Source: Acidobacteriota bacterium (GTDB taxonomy: Bacteria > Acidobacteriota > Aminicenantia > Aminicenantales > Saccharicenantaceae). From it: DNA of 24,883 nucleotides. Below the pieces are notes generated by a model that was not told where the DNA came from, made no database searches, and saw only the letters and a program-made list of their open reading frames with translations. Each line of letters opens with the position of its first letter. The stretch's first letter is position 1. Location of the stretch: contig DMVN01000141.1 in assembly GCA_003476685.1 (NCBI GenBank), forward strand, positions 1 through 24,883, written 5' to 3'. A program made the translations under genes and the position numbers. Positions 15,788 through 24,688 of this stretch are shown one piece after another.

Positions 15788-15907
15788 ATTTGCCCGGAGG
15801 CCAGCGTTTACGATGTTCTTTATGGGGATTCTGATAAGCTGGCCAGCTTTTACCAAACCGACGCCTGCTACCTGGATAAGGTTGCAAAAATGATGCCTGA
15901 GCTATAA
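15788..15907 (+). pseudogene. Decayed 3' end of a second free methionine sulfoxide reductase gene
   Basis: In the frame ending at TAA (15905-15907) the last codons read PEASVYDVLYGDSDKLASF then YQTDACYLDKVAKMMPEL. The intact enzyme at 291-752 ends PDGSVYGVIDVDSDKLASF then DETDSCYLQKVVGLIFEK. By my count about 70 of 102 bases match from the shared GTT codon (15806) to the stop, including an 18-base identical block. Many differences are at third codon positions, so this was probably once a working paralogue. Nothing of the catalytic-cysteine part can be recognised upstream, where the RsbW promoter and gene now lie. The left edge is approximate. Confidence 0.75.
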
Positions 15908-15937
15908 ATCGAAAAAATTTCCCACTCTCCCTTTTTT

Positions 15938-17170
15938 TTATTTTAGAAGGAGTTTGATTTTATAGAATTTGCGCTTGCCGATTTTTAGGATTTGCTCGGG
16001 TTTGGTGGCGTCAAGTTTGCAGTCAATATTTTCTACCCGCTGGCCGTCCAGGTAAACGCCCCCCTGGCGAATGAGCCGTTTAGCTTCACCTCGGGAGGGG
16101 ACAAGACCCAGGTTGAACATGGTTTCTACCAGCTCCACCTGTGGTGTCGCTTTACTGACTTCCAGGATTTTTTCTTCAACATCTTCCGGGATTTCTCTGT
16201 GCTTAAAGATGCGGTCAAATTCTTCGGAAGCGTTCTGGGCTTCTGCTTCTCCCCAGAAATCAGCCACAATCATTCTGGCCAGCTGGGCCTTGAGGTCGCG
16301 CGGGTTTACTTTACCTTCTCGGGCCTCTCGCTTCCAGGTTTCAATCTGGTCGGTGGGCACGTCAGTCAGCAGTTCATAATAGCGGTACATCAGTTCATCA
16401 GAAATGGACATCAGCTTGCCGAACATTTCCTGGGGCGGTTCGTTGATGCCCACGTAGTTACCCAGAGATTTGGACATTTTCTCCACGCCGTCCAGGCCTT
16501 CCAGCAGCGGCATGGTCAGTATGACTTGCGGTTCCTGGCCGTATTCCCGCTGGATTTCTCGACCGACCAGCAGGTTGAATTTCTGGTCAGTCCCTCCCAG
16601 CTCGACATCGGCTTTAAGAGCTACCGAATCATAGGCCTGCATCAACGGATACAGGAGCTCGTGAACGGATACCGGCAACCCGGCCTTGAACCTCTTGGTA
16701 AAATCGTCCCTCTCCAGGATTCTGGCCACGGTGTATTTTGAAGTCAGTTTTATGATATCGAAACTGGTGAGGGCTCCCAGCCAGCGGGAGTTAAAATCAA
16801 TAATTGTTTTCTGGGGGTCCAGAATTTTGAAGACCTGCTGTTTATAAGTTTCGGCATTCTTGTTGATTTCTTCCCTGGTCATGGCCGGCCTGGTGGCCGA
16901 ACGTCCGCTGGGATCTCCGATCAGTCCGGTAAAATCTCCGATCAGGAAGATTACTTCGTGTCCCAGCTCCTGGAAATGCTTCATTTTCCGCAGCAGGACC
17001 GTATGTCCCAGGTGAATATCGGGGGCAGTCGGGTCGAACCCGGCTTTAACCCGGAGGGGCCTGTTTTCCTTCTTTGACCTCTCCAGTTTGCGCACCAGGT
17101 CTTCTTCCAGGATGATTTCCACTGCTCCTTTTTTTAGCAGCTTCAACTGTTCTTCCACCGGTTTGAACAT
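15938..17170 (-). CDS. tyrS: Tyrosyl-tRNA synthetase
   Basis: This 410-residue class I synthetase charges tRNA-Tyr. It has the HIGH-type signature as DIHLGH (51-56), [14 protein letters not shown], the tyrosine-site segment [24 protein letters not shown] at 231-235, and a C-terminal S4 RNA-binding domain (about 345-405, [19 protein letters not shown]). The HLGH and [10 protein letters not shown] form points to the TyrRS branch with a short linker (TyrZ-like), at normal length. The ATG at 17170 has GAGGA 8 bases upstream. It follows purN after 302 gene-free bases and has its own promoter, so it is probably transcribed separately. A tRNA-Tyr gene lies at the right end of the window. Confidence 0.96.
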   Translation of the reverse strand: MFKPVEEQLKLLKKGAVEIILEEDLVRKLERSKKENRPLRVKAGFDPTAPDIHLGHTVLLRKMKHFQELGHEVIFLIGDFTGLIGDPSGRSATRPAMTREEINKNAETYKQQVFKILDPQKTIIDFNSRWLGALTSFDIIKLTSKYTVARILERDDFTKRFKAGLPVSVHELLYPLMQAYDSVALKADVELGGTDQKFNLLVGREIQREYGQEPQVILTMPLLEGLDGVEKMSKSLGNYVGINEPPQEMFGKLMSISDELMYRYYELLTDVPTDQIETWKREAREGKVNPRDLKAQLARMIVADFWGEAEAQNASEEFDRIFKHREIPEDVEEKILEVSKATPQVELVETMFNLGLVPSRGEAKRLIRQGGVYLDGQRVENIDCKLDATKPEQILKIGKRKFYKIKLLLK

Positions 17171-17472
17171 GGTGACTTCCTCAAATGAATTTCAGGCTAT
17201 AAATATGACTGAAGACAGCAGGAATTTCAAGGGATTTCTGGCAAATTGCCGGCTGGAGAGGTATAAAAAAATGCAGCCTGCGGAGTGAAATGACTTCAAG
17301 CCGGTTATCTGCCATTACCTGAGCCGCGGAAATATCCAGCCAATTATCTACCTGATTAAGGTTGCCGCTCCCGGCTTGTAGGATTTTAGTTCCCCGGGAA
17401 TCTTTTCTGGAAATTTCCCCTTTGATAAACAAAAATTTATTGGCTGAAGAGACTAATAATTGAATAAGATTT
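17171..17472. other. 302-base interval between purN and tyrS without a recognisable gene
   Basis: An overlapping open frame (17181-17720, minus) runs through here and into purN in another frame, but its product resembles nothing I know and its purN part is a shadow. The interval contains the tyrS promoter near its left edge. I see no T-box features, no clear terminator hairpin after purN, and no RNA gene. Confidence 0.5.
17202..17230 (-). promoter_or_regulatory. Promoter for tyrS, TTGAAA-N17-CATATT
   Basis: On the minus strand TTGAAA (17225-17230, five of six) is 17 bases from CATATT (17202-17207, four of six), placing the start point near 17195, about 25 bases before the tyrS ATG. It supports separate transcription from the purine genes. 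Confidence 0.5.
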
Positions 17473-18111
17473 TTAATCCAGGATGTAAACCTTGCGTCCC
17501 CTGACTTCCAGTTTGCCTTCAAAGTAAAGACGCACGGCTTCGGGATAAATCTTGTGTTCCCATTCCAGAATCCTGTCGGCCAGGGTTTCTTCCGTGTCAT
17601 CCTGGTGCACCGGCACCACCGCCTGCAGGATGATCGGCCCGGCGTCCACTTCTTCCCAGACAAAGTGAACCGTGGCACCGGAATAACGCACGCCGTAATC
17701 AACCGCCTGCTTCTGGGCATGAAGTCCCGGGAACGAAGGCAGCAGGGCTGGGTGAATGTTCATAATCTGGTTGCGGAAAGCCTGGCAGAAAAGGGGAGTT
17801 ATTATTTTCATATAACCGGCCAGGCAGACCAGGTCCACCTGGCGCTTCTTTAATTCCTCCACTATGGCCGCATCATAGGCGTCCTTGCTGGGAAAAGCTT
17901 TAGGGTCAAGAAACAGAGTTTCCAGGCCTCTTTCTCTGGCCGTCTGCAAGCCAGGAGCTTCAGCCTTATTGCTGAAGACCAGGACGATCTCGGCGTTGAT
18001 TTTCCCGGCCAGCATCGAATCATGGATGGCCCGGAAATTGGAGCCGCGGCCCGAGAGGAGAACGGCTACCCGCCCCTTTTTTTTAGGACTTCTGAAGACT
18101 TCCTGTTCCAT
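17473..18111 (-). CDS. purN: Phosphoribosylglycinamide formyltransferase
   Basis: This 212-residue enzyme transfers a formyl group from 10-formyl-tetrahydrofolate to GAR, the third step of purine synthesis. It has the N-terminal VLLSGRGSNFRAI loop, LAGYMKIITP, the catalytic IMNIHPALLPSFPG segment (Asn118, His120), and VDAGPIILQ with Asp156. An extra short basic N-terminus of about 12 residues precedes the first strand. The ATG has AGGGGG 4-5 bases upstream and lies 8 bases after the purL stop, so it is the last gene of the pur operon. Confidence 0.96.
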   Translation of the reverse strand: MEQEVFRSPKKKGRVAVLLSGRGSNFRAIHDSMLAGKINAEIVLVFSNKAEAPGLQTARERGLETLFLDPKAFPSKDAYDAAIVEELKKRQVDLVCLAGYMKIITPLFCQAFRNQIMNIHPALLPSFPGLHAQKQAVDYGVRYSGATVHFVWEEVDAGPIILQAVVPVHQDDTEETLADRILEWEHKIYPEAVRLYFEGKLEVRGRKVYILD

Positions 18112-18119
18112 AAATCCCC

Positions 18120-20333
18120 CTATATTTTTTTAACCCTGAAATAATCCGGAATAGCCTTCTTCCAGGCCCGATAAGCCAGCTCCAGCGGCTGGTCCACCAC
18201 TTTTTTCTTTTTGTGCCAGATGACCAGCCGTCGACCGCCGGTTCGGCCTATGACCCGGGCCTTAACCTTCATCTTTCTGGCCAGGGCCAGGATTTTTCTT
18301 ACGTCTTTTTGTTTAGCGGTGATGATTATCCGGGACTGGCTTTCGCCAAAGAGCAAGGCATCGGTCCGGAGGGCCTCGTTCAACCTGACCTCAAAACCGA
18401 TTTTCTTGGGACTGCGGAAGGAGCATTCAGCCAGGGCCACGGCCAGACCGCCTTCTGACAGGTCATGGGCCGTTCTAACCAATCCAGCCTGAATCGCCAG
18501 ACGGCAGCATTCCTGAACTCTTTTCTCCAGGGCAAAGTTAAGAGCCGGCGGCTGACCTTTTTCTTCGGAGAAAATCAGCCGCAGGTATTCGCTCCCGCCC
18601 AGCTCTTCTTTGTTCTCACCGAGAAGAATGATGGTCTCTCCAGCTCCCTGGAATCCGGCTGACGGTACCCGGGCTGTATCATCCACCAGTCCCACTATTC
18701 CAAGGACGGGAGTGGGATATATCGGTCGGCCTTCTGTTTCATTGTAGAAACTGACATTGCCACCGGTAACCGGTATGTCAAACTGACGGCAGGCCTCGGC
18801 GATTCCTTCCACCGCCTGCTGGAACTGCCACATTATTTCGGGCTTTTCCGGGTTGCCAAAATTAAGGCAGTTAGTGACGCCTATGGGCGTGGCTCCAGCG
18901 CAGGCCAGGTTCCGGCAGGCTTCGGCCACGGCAATCTGACCGCCGCGCCTGGGGTTGAGAAAAGTGTAGAGAGAATTTCCGTCCAGGGTCATGGCCAGGC
19001 CCTTCTTCAGGCCCTTCAGCCTCAGGACGGCGGCGTCAGCCCCGGGCAGGACCATGGTATTAACCTGGACCATATGGTCATACTGCCTGAAAACCCATTC
19101 CTTGTCGGCAATATTGGGCGAGGCTACAAGCTGCAGGAAAACCTGATTGAGGTCAGAAGGCATCTCCGGCTGCCGCCACCTGGCGACCTTATTAATAAAG
19201 GCTGGCATCCGCGCCGGGCGGCGGTAGGCCGGGCAGAGGTCCACCACTGCTTTAACCGGAATATCTATTACCAGTTCATTCCTAAAATATGCTTTAAGCT
19301 GGCCATCGGCGGTAACCTTGCCTATCACCACCGCATCCAGGTCCCATTTGCTGAAAATCTTCTGGAGTGCTTCGACCTTACCCGGCTCAGCCACTATGAG
19401 CATCCTCTCCTGCGACTCGGACAGCATTATTTCGTAGGGATTCATGCCGGCTTCCCGCTGGGGGACCAGGTCCAGGTTGATTTCCATCCCGGTACCGGCC
19501 TTGGCTGCCATTTCGGTGGTGGAGCAGGTGAGGCCGGCTGCTCCCATGTCCTGGATGCCCACTATCAGGTCTTTAGCCATGGCTTCCAGGCAGGCTTCCA
19601 GCAACAGTTTTTCCTTGAAGGGGTCTCCCACCTGAACGTTGGGTCGCTTGTGCTCTGTCTCTTCCCCGAACTCGGCCGAGGCCATTGTGGCTCCGTGGAT
19701 GCCGTCCCGTCCGGTCTTAGCTCCGACGTAAATCACAGCATTGCCCACGCCCTGGGCACGGGCCAGGAAGAGCTTGTCTTTCCGGGCCAGCCCGATGCAG
19801 CAGACATTAACCAGGGGGTTGAGAGAATAACATTCGTGGAAATAAACCTCGCCCCCGACCGTGGGCACGCCGAAGGAATTGCCGTAACCGGAAATGCCGC
19901 TGACCACGCCGTCCATGATGGCCCGGTTTTTCGGGTCGTCCAGGGGACCGAAGCGGAGGGAATCCAGCACAGCCACCGGCCTGGCCCCCATGGTAAAAAT
20001 GTCCCGCAGGATGCCGCCGACTCCGGTCGCAGCTCCCTGGTAGGGTTCCAGGTAGGAAGGATGATTATGGGATTCAATCTTGAAAACCAGGGCCAGGTCA
20101 TCGCCGATATCCATAACCCCGGCATTTTCTCCCGGACCTTGAATCAGGAATTTGCCCCTGGTCGGGAATTTTTTCAGGTGCACCCGCGAACTCTTATAAC
20201 CACAATGCTCAGACCACATAACTGAAAAAATGCCGAGTTCAGTCAGGTTGGGCTCGCGGCCCAGGTGTTTGACTATCAGTTGGTATTCTTCCCGGGTGAG
20301 ATTATGGTCGAGGAGAGTTTTGTCATCAATCAT
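18120..20333 (-). CDS. purL: Phosphoribosylformylglycinamidine synthase, large subunit
   Basis: This 737-residue protein is the small-type PurL, which works with separate PurQ and PurS to convert FGAR to FGAM using ATP and glutamine-derived ammonia. Landmarks are [11 protein letters not shown] (39-49), [20 protein letters not shown] with His89 and His91, [12 protein letters not shown], and the glycine-rich [12 protein letters not shown], with a second AIR-synthase-like half later ([30 protein letters not shown]). Length is normal for the type used with PurS. The ATG follows GAGGAAACCGAC, 10 bases after the purQ stop. Confidence 0.97.
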   Translation of the reverse strand: MIDDKTLLDHNLTREEYQLIVKHLGREPNLTELGIFSVMWSEHCGYKSSRVHLKKFPTRGKFLIQGPGENAGVMDIGDDLALVFKIESHNHPSYLEPYQGAATGVGGILRDIFTMGARPVAVLDSLRFGPLDDPKNRAIMDGVVSGISGYGNSFGVPTVGGEVYFHECYSLNPLVNVCCIGLARKDKLFLARAQGVGNAVIYVGAKTGRDGIHGATMASAEFGEETEHKRPNVQVGDPFKEKLLLEACLEAMAKDLIVGIQDMGAAGLTCSTTEMAAKAGTGMEINLDLVPQREAGMNPYEIMLSESQERMLIVAEPGKVEALQKIFSKWDLDAVVIGKVTADGQLKAYFRNELVIDIPVKAVVDLCPAYRRPARMPAFINKVARWRQPEMPSDLNQVFLQLVASPNIADKEWVFRQYDHMVQVNTMVLPGADAAVLRLKGLKKGLAMTLDGNSLYTFLNPRRGGQIAVAEACRNLACAGATPIGVTNCLNFGNPEKPEIMWQFQQAVEGIAEACRQFDIPVTGGNVSFYNETEGRPIYPTPVLGIVGLVDDTARVPSAGFQGAGETIILLGENKEELGGSEYLRLIFSEEKGQPPALNFALEKRVQECCRLAIQAGLVRTAHDLSEGGLAVALAECSFRSPKKIGFEVRLNEALRTDALLFGESQSRIIITAKQKDVRKILALARKMKVKARVIGRTGGRRLVIWHKKKKVVDQPLELAYRAWKKAIPDYFRVKKI

Positions 20334-20343
20334 GTCGGTTTCC

Positions 20344-21117
20344 TCAAAAAGTTCCGATGAGAGGCGGCAGGGGCGAAATTGCCGGCCTGGTCGTCCGGAC
20401 GGCTTTCTTTCTGCCCGGCCCGACCTTCTTCTCCAGGTAGTTAATCATCGACTGAAAAATGATTTTTCCGTCCTGGCTGCCCAGTATTTTTTCAGAAGCC
20501 CTTTCTGGATGAGGCATCATTCCCAGGACATTACCCTGGCGGTTGATCAAACCAGCAATGCTGTTGATTGAACCGTTGACGTTGGCCTCTTCGCTCAACT
20601 TTCCCTTCTCGTCGCAGTAGCGGAAAACCACCTGCCCGTTTCTTTCCAGCTCGGACAGCAATTCGGGGGATGCGTAGTAATTACCGTCGAAATGGGCAAT
20701 CGGGATTTGCAACACCTGGCCCTTTCTGGCTGCCTGGCTGAAAGCTGTCCGGCTGTTTTCTACCCTTATATAAACATGCTGGCAGAGAAACTTGAGGTTC
20801 TTGTTTCTGAGCATGGCTCCCGGCAGCAGGCCGGCTTCCAGCAGAATCTGAAAACCATTGCAGATACCCAGGACCAGGCCTCCGGCCGCAGCGAATTTTT
20901 TGACCTCGGTCATGATGGGGGAGAAGCGGGCGATAGCACCCGAGCGCAGGTAATCGCCGTAGGAAAAGCCGCCCGGAAGGACCACGCAGTCTACCCCCTG
21001 CAGGTCGTGGTCTTTGTGCCAGAGAAAGACCGTTTCCAGGCCCATGACGTTCTGCAGGGCATGAAAGGTATCATAATCACAATTAGAACCCGGGAAAACA
21101 ACCACTCCGAATTTCAT
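20344..21117 (-). CDS. purQ: Phosphoribosylformylglycinamidine synthase, glutaminase subunit
   Basis: This 257-residue class I glutamine amidotransferase supplies ammonia to PurL. It begins [14 protein letters not shown], has [15 protein letters not shown], the nucleophile in [10 protein letters not shown] (Cys86), and the His-Glu pair in [10 protein letters not shown]. The frame is open to 21207, but the ATG at 21117 with AAGGA upstream is the family start. It is about 25 residues longer than typical PurQ; the tail after MINYLEKK is basic and proline-rich and matches nothing I know. It lies 25 bases after purS. Confidence 0.95.
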   Translation of the reverse strand: MKFGVVVFPGSNCDYDTFHALQNVMGLETVFLWHKDHDLQGVDCVVLPGGFSYGDYLRSGAIARFSPIMTEVKKFAAAGGLVLGICNGFQILLEAGLLPGAMLRNKNLKFLCQHVYIRVENSRTAFSQAARKGQVLQIPIAHFDGNYYASPELLSELERNGQVVFRYCDEKGKLSEEANVNGSINSIAGLINRQGNVLGMMPHPERASEKILGSQDGKIIFQSMINYLEKKVGPGRKKAVRTTRPAISPLPPLIGTF

Positions 21118-21142
21118 GTTCCAGTCCTTTCTTCTCGTCCTT

Positions 21143-21388
21143 TCAGGCTTCCAGGATTTCCCAGCTGAACTTTTCAATGATGGGGTTGGCCAGGACCCGG
21201 TCGGCAATCTCCGGGACTATTTTTTCAGCCTCGGACCGGTCCAGTCCTTCCAGCTCGATTTCAAACACCTTGCCCTGGCGGACATCCCTGACTGCCTGGT
21301 AACCCAAGGTATGCAGGGCGTTTCTGACGGTCTGCCCCTGGGGGTCCAGAACGCTTTCCTTGAGCGAAACCAGAATTCTTACCTTCAT
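21143..21388 (-). CDS. purS: Phosphoribosylformylglycinamidine synthase, PurS subunit
   Basis: This 81-residue protein is the small subunit that bridges PurL and PurQ. It has the family pattern [18 protein letters not shown], then [15 protein letters not shown] helix text (here [20 protein letters not shown]) and KVFEIELEG. The ATG overlaps the purB stop by 4 bases (ATGA), which is evidence of operon structure. Confidence 0.95.
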   Translation of the reverse strand: MKVRILVSLKESVLDPQGQTVRNALHTLGYQAVRDVRQGKVFEIELEGLDRSEAEKIVPEIADRVLANPIIEKFSWEILEA

Positions 21389-22677
21389 TGGAGAACCCTT
21401 TCAAAGATGAAATCTATTTTCTGCAGATAAGGTTCCAGAGAAAAGCAGGCCTCGATTTCCTCGGCCGACAGACGACGGCTGATTTCAGGGTCGGCGGCCA
21501 CCAGCTGGCGGAAATCCAGGTTTTCCTGCCAGGCCCTGAGGCTGCAATTCTGAACTAATTTATATGCTTCTTCTCTGGTCAGTCCCTTGCGGGTCAAAGC
21601 CAGCATCACTGCCTGAGAAAAGATTAAGCCCCGGGTAGCGTCGATATTCTGCCTCATCCGCCGGGGATAGACGTGCCAATTGGCGATGATATCCACCATT
21701 TCTTTGAGCAGGTAATCAGTCAGGATAAAAGAATCGGGAAAGATGACCCGCTCGGCCGAAGAATGGGAAATGTCGCGCTCATGCCAGAGGGGAATGTTCT
21801 CCAGAGCTACCTGCAGGTTGCCGCGGACAATCCTGGCCAGCCCGGCAATTCTTTCGCAGCGGACGGGATTTCTTTTGTGGGGCATGGCCGAAGAGCCCTT
21901 CTGACCCTTGGTGAACGGTTCTTCCACTTCCAGGACTTCGGTTTTCTGCAGGTGCCTTATCTCCAGGGCGAACTTTTCCAGCGAAGTCACAATAAGGGCC
22001 AGACAGCTCATGACTTCAGCATGCCGGTCGCGCTGTAGCACCTGAGTGGAGACGGGGGCCGGCTTCAGTCCCAGGGACTTGAGGGCATATTTTTCAACCC
22101 TGGGATCCAGGTGAATGTAGGTCCCGACCGAACCGGCAATCCGACCGACGCTGATGACCTCCCTGGCTGCCTTTAATCTTTTCAGGTGGCGGTTCACTTC
22201 TTCGTACCAGACCAGAATCTTGAAACCGAAGGTGATGGGTTCAGCGTGAACCCCATGGGTCCGGCCGATGCAGGGAGTCATTTTATACTTGAGGGCCATT
22301 TTTCTGAGAATTTTCCTGAGCTCTAAGAGCCTTTTTTCCACCCGTTCCAGGGACTCAAGAATCAGCAAAGACAGGGCTGTGTCAACAATGTCATAGGAAG
22401 TCAGGCCCAGGTGGACAAAACGCGAATCCTCGCCTATATGCTCGGCCACCGAAGTCAGAAAGGCGATGACATCATGCTTGACCACCTTCTCGATTTCCTC
22501 AATCCGTTCGACGGAGAAGCCGGCTTTTTTCTGGATGTTCCGGAGCGCTGCCGGGGGGACCTGACCCAGGCGGGCCCAGGCCTCACACACGGCCAGTTCC
22601 ACTTCCAGCCATTTCCGGTATTTGTTTTCTTCCGACCAGATGGCTCCCATTTCAGGAAGGGTGTACCTTTCGATCAT
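21385..22677 (-). CDS. purB: Adenylosuccinate lyase
   Basis: This 430-residue lyase catalyses two steps of purine synthesis: cleavage of SAICAR, and of adenylosuccinate to AMP. It has the fumarase-superfamily signature GSSAMPHKRNP (261-271), HLGLTSYDIVDT (89-100), and GRTHGVHAEPITFG with His141. The ATG at 22677 has AAAGGA 8 bases upstream. It is the first gene of the pur operon, with a strong promoter 30-60 bases upstream. Confidence 0.97.
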   Translation of the reverse strand: MIERYTLPEMGAIWSEENKYRKWLEVELAVCEAWARLGQVPPAALRNIQKKAGFSVERIEEIEKVVKHDVIAFLTSVAEHIGEDSRFVHLGLTSYDIVDTALSLLILESLERVEKRLLELRKILRKMALKYKMTPCIGRTHGVHAEPITFGFKILVWYEEVNRHLKRLKAAREVISVGRIAGSVGTYIHLDPRVEKYALKSLGLKPAPVSTQVLQRDRHAEVMSCLALIVTSLEKFALEIRHLQKTEVLEVEEPFTKGQKGSSAMPHKRNPVRCERIAGLARIVRGNLQVALENIPLWHERDISHSSAERVIFPDSFILTDYLLKEMVDIIANWHVYPRRMRQNIDATRGLIFSQAVMLALTRKGLTREEAYKLVQNCSLRAWQENLDFRQLVAADPEISRRLSAEEIEACFSLEPYLQKIDFIFERVLQ

Positions 22678-22709
22678 CAGTTTTTCCTTTTAGGGAGTTT
22701 TGGTAATTC

Positions 22710-22738
22710 ATATTAGCAATTAGCTGCTTTTAAGTCAA
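22710..22738 (-). promoter_or_regulatory. Promoter of the pur operon, TTGACT-N17-TAATAT
   Basis: On the minus strand TTGACT (22733-22738, five of six) is exactly 17 bases from TAATAT (22710-22715, five of six on alignment to TATAAT with one change). The start point would be near 22703, about 25 bases before purB. The -35 lies within a perfect palindrome. Confidence 0.7.
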
Positions 22739-22747
22739 TTTAAAAGC
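22726..22747. promoter_or_regulatory. Candidate operator GCTTTTAA-N6-TTAAAAGC over the pur promoter
   Basis: Two perfect 8-base arms (22726-22733 and 22740-22747) flank 6 bases, and the centre falls on the -35 box of the pur promoter. That position suits a repressor site. It is not the E. coli PurR sequence nor a Bacillus PurBox as I know them, so the regulator is unidentified. Confidence 0.45.
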
Positions 22748-22863
22748 GGGGAAAAAGACACTCTTCCCAAGCTTCTGGCCAGATTTTTGTCTAAATTGAT
22801 GAAAGGCCAATGCGGTGTTGAATCAGGGCCACGGGACGGGTTAAACTGAGTTGTGGTTGACGG

Positions 22864-23442
22864 ATGAACAGGGAGCAGGAACTTGAGCTAATTTCAAGAG
22901 CCCGGAAGGGTGAGGTTGAAGCCTTTATGAGCCTGGCCAGAATTTATGAGAAGCCCATCTTCCGGCTGATTTATCGTCTGACCGGAAACCGGGAAGATGC
23001 GGCCGACCTGACCCAGGAAACATTGTTAAAGGCCTACGTCGGGCTGAAGAAATTCCGGGGGCAGTCCAGTTTCCACACCTGGCTCCACCGGATTGCCGTA
23101 AACGAAACGCTTAATTTTATAAAGAAGTCAGGCCAGGAGAAGGGTCGGCTGGAATACCTGGATGAATTGAAGGCTGATGAGGCCGGGCTGGCCAGGGTGG
23201 CCTCACCCGAGGAATCGTCCATGGAGGAAGAATTCAGGACAAAGCTGGAACAGGTGCTGAATGAACTTCCGATAACTGACAGACTGACTTTTTCCCTGGT
23301 GGTGTTCCAGGGCCTGAGTCACGCCGAGGCGGCTGAAGTGCTCGGCTGTTCGGAGGGAACTGTTTCCTGGAGGATACATGAAATCAGGCAGGCGATCCGG
23401 GAGAAATTAAAACCCTATTCCGGAGAATTAAGAGAGGTTTGA
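22864..23442 (+). CDS. ECF (RpoE-type) RNA polymerase sigma factor
   Basis: This 192-residue group IV sigma factor has region 2 at about 18-88 (FRLIYRLTGNREDAADLTQE, then FRGQSSFHTWLHRIAVNETL) and region 4 at about 125-180 (LNELPITDRLTFSLVVFQG, LSHAEAAEVLGCSEGTVSWR). It should direct transcription of an envelope-stress or similar regulon. The ATG at 22864 has only a weak Shine-Dalgarno sequence. The next gene begins 1 base after its stop and encodes a matching anti-sigma factor. I found no clear GAAC-type ECF promoter upstream. Confidence 0.93.
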   Translation: MNREQELELISRARKGEVEAFMSLARIYEKPIFRLIYRLTGNREDAADLTQETLLKAYVGLKKFRGQSSFHTWLHRIAVNETLNFIKKSGQEKGRLEYLDELKADEAGLARVASPEESSMEEEFRTKLEQVLNELPITDRLTFSLVVFQGLSHAEAAEVLGCSEGTVSWRIHEIRQAIREKLKPYSGELREV

Positions 23443-23443
23443 A

Positions 23444-24043
23444 ATGAGATGTCAGGATTTTCAAAAGTGGATTTCAGACCGGCTGGACGGAAACCTGAGC
23501 CAGAAAAATCAGAAGAAACTGGAGGAGCATTTAAGAACCTGTGAAGCCTGCCGCCGGTACTATAAAGACTTGAAGAGAATAGAAGACCGGGTCAGGAAAT
23601 TGCCCGGAGCTGAGCTACCGGACCAGGCTCTTTTTGAAGATAAGTTAAGAGAGCGGCTAAGCCGGGTGGCGACTGAGCCGGGACAGGAGCACAGGATAAG
23701 CTGGAAACCCAGGTTAGCTCAGGCCTGGGTTGCGGGCCTGTTTCTGATAGCCGCGGCCGTGTACCTTTTCTTTCAATTGAGGCCGGCGGTTGAGCCAGAA
23801 ATGGACCTGGCCATGTTGATGTCTTATGAAGATTCCTACCTGACCCTGTCCCAGACCTTAAGCAGTGATGAAAACTGGCAGAAAAATTATAATGATGACA
23901 TCCTGAACAGCATCTATGAAGATGTAAAGGCAGGCGAGCTCGTCGATTTGGAAAACCTTGATATTTACCAGGAGCAAAATAACAATAATAATATAGAAGA
24001 TAGTTTTCTAACAGAAAATATGGGATTTCCGGAGGAAAAATGA
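23444..24043 (+). CDS. Zinc-finger transmembrane anti-sigma factor
   Basis: This 199-residue protein has an N-terminal anti-sigma zinc-finger (zf-HC2) domain with Cys3 and the HLRTCEAC cluster (His29, Cys33, Cys36). One transmembrane helix (about 94-112, AWVAGLFLIAAAVYLFFQL) follows, then a periplasmic acidic tail containing an Asn-rich run. It should hold the upstream sigma factor at the membrane until a signal releases it. The start has AGAGAGG upstream, and its stop overlaps the start of the next gene by 4 bases. Confidence 0.9.
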   Translation: MRCQDFQKWISDRLDGNLSQKNQKKLEEHLRTCEACRRYYKDLKRIEDRVRKLPGAELPDQALFEDKLRERLSRVATEPGQEHRISWKPRLAQAWVAGLFLIAAAVYLFFQLRPAVEPEMDLAMLMSYEDSYLTLSQTLSSDENWQKNYNDDILNSIYEDVKAGELVDLENLDIYQEQNNNNNIEDSFLTENMGFPEEK

Positions 24044-24543
24044 ACAAGAAAGCTTTAACCATTGGGTTTTTAGCTCTATCTTTAATTTTCATTTTATTAT
24101 CTATTGTCCCGTTAAGTGGGCAGGAAACACTCCCGGGACCAGGCCAGCGCAATTTGCGGCAAAATCTCTTTACTCTCAGGGCCTTGAGGATGACCCAGGT
24201 ACTGGAATTGACTGAACTGCAGACGGCCGCCATTTTTCCGGAGTTAAACAGGGCAGAAAAGGATAAGGCGGAACTGCAGAGGCAACTGGCAGCCGAGATC
24301 AGGAGCTTGAGGCAGCTCATAAAAGAGGGCCCGGCCCGGGACGAAGAATTTGAATCCAGGGTCGGACGGGTGCGGGAATTGAGGCAGAAAATACAGGAAA
24401 GAGACCAGGCTTTTGAGAATTTTTTGTTCAGCCAGTTGACATCCATCCAGAAGGCCAGGTATATTATTTTCAGCCTGGAATTTAACCGGGCGATTATGGA
24501 AAGGGCCCAGCACCTGCGGCAGGCCGGTCAAAAAATTAAATAA
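24040..24543 (+). CDS. Spy/CpxP/ZraP-like periplasmic protein
   Basis: This 167-residue protein has a signal peptide (about 1-29, ending near PLSGQE) and an all-helical body. Two LTxxQ-like motifs appear: LELTELQTAAIFPEL (about 55-69) and LTSIQKARYIIF (about 132-143), the hallmark of the Spy/CpxP family of periplasmic chaperone or metal-sensing proteins. Translation is coupled to the anti-sigma gene through an ATGA overlap, and GGAGG precedes the start. It may modulate the anti-sigma factor in the periplasm, as CnrX does for CnrY-CnrH, but this is inference. Confidence 0.75.
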   Translation: MNKKALTIGFLALSLIFILLSIVPLSGQETLPGPGQRNLRQNLFTLRALRMTQVLELTELQTAAIFPELNRAEKDKAELQRQLAAEIRSLRQLIKEGPARDEEFESRVGRVRELRQKIQERDQAFENFLFSQLTSIQKARYIIFSLEFNRAIMERAQHLRQAGQKIK

Positions 24544-24557
24544 ATTCTGTCCTTATC

Positions 24558-24586
24558 TTGACAAAAAGATTAAATTGAGTTAGTAT
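24558..24586 (+). promoter_or_regulatory. tRNA operon promoter, TTGACA-N17-TAGTAT
   Basis: A perfect TTGACA (24558-24563) is 17 bases from TAGTAT (24581-24586, four of six). Transcription would begin near 24593, about 96 bases before the tRNA-Thr gene, with no protein gene in between. Confidence 0.6.
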
Positions 24587-24615
24587 TCCCGTTGTAAATT
24601 TATATCTCAATTTAA
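24570..24615. terminator. 10-base inverted repeat followed by T-run between the ECF operon and the tRNAs
   Basis: TTAAATTGAG (24570-24579) and CTCAATTTAA (24606-24615) are perfect complements with a 26-base loop, followed by CTTTTTT. For transcripts arriving from the ECF operon this could be an AT-rich terminator. It also spans the -10 box and start point of the tRNA promoter, so it could instead be an operator. The stem is weak, so either reading is tentative. Confidence 0.35.
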
Positions 24616-24688
24616 CTTTTTTCAATTAAAAATAAGAGTAGAGAATTTTTTGAAAATTTAAAGGAATTTTATCGATTCGGGTATGATT

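Noticed and set aside
15720..15887. N-terminal extension of the RsbW-type protein
   Set aside because: It would be read antisense through the decayed msrC fragment; the TTG at 15719 has a ribosome site and promoter directly upstream.
17181..17720. 179-codon minus-strand open frame overlapping purN
   Set aside because: Its first half is a shadow of purN in another frame and the rest resembles no protein I know; it also runs over the tyrS promoter.
19074..20225. 383-codon plus-strand open frame
   Set aside because: It is fully antisense to purL and its translation shows no domain-like pattern.
22789..22794. GTCTAA as an ECF-type -10 for the sigma factor gene
   Set aside because: No GAAC-like -35 lies 16-17 bases upstream, so self-regulation cannot be supported from sequence.
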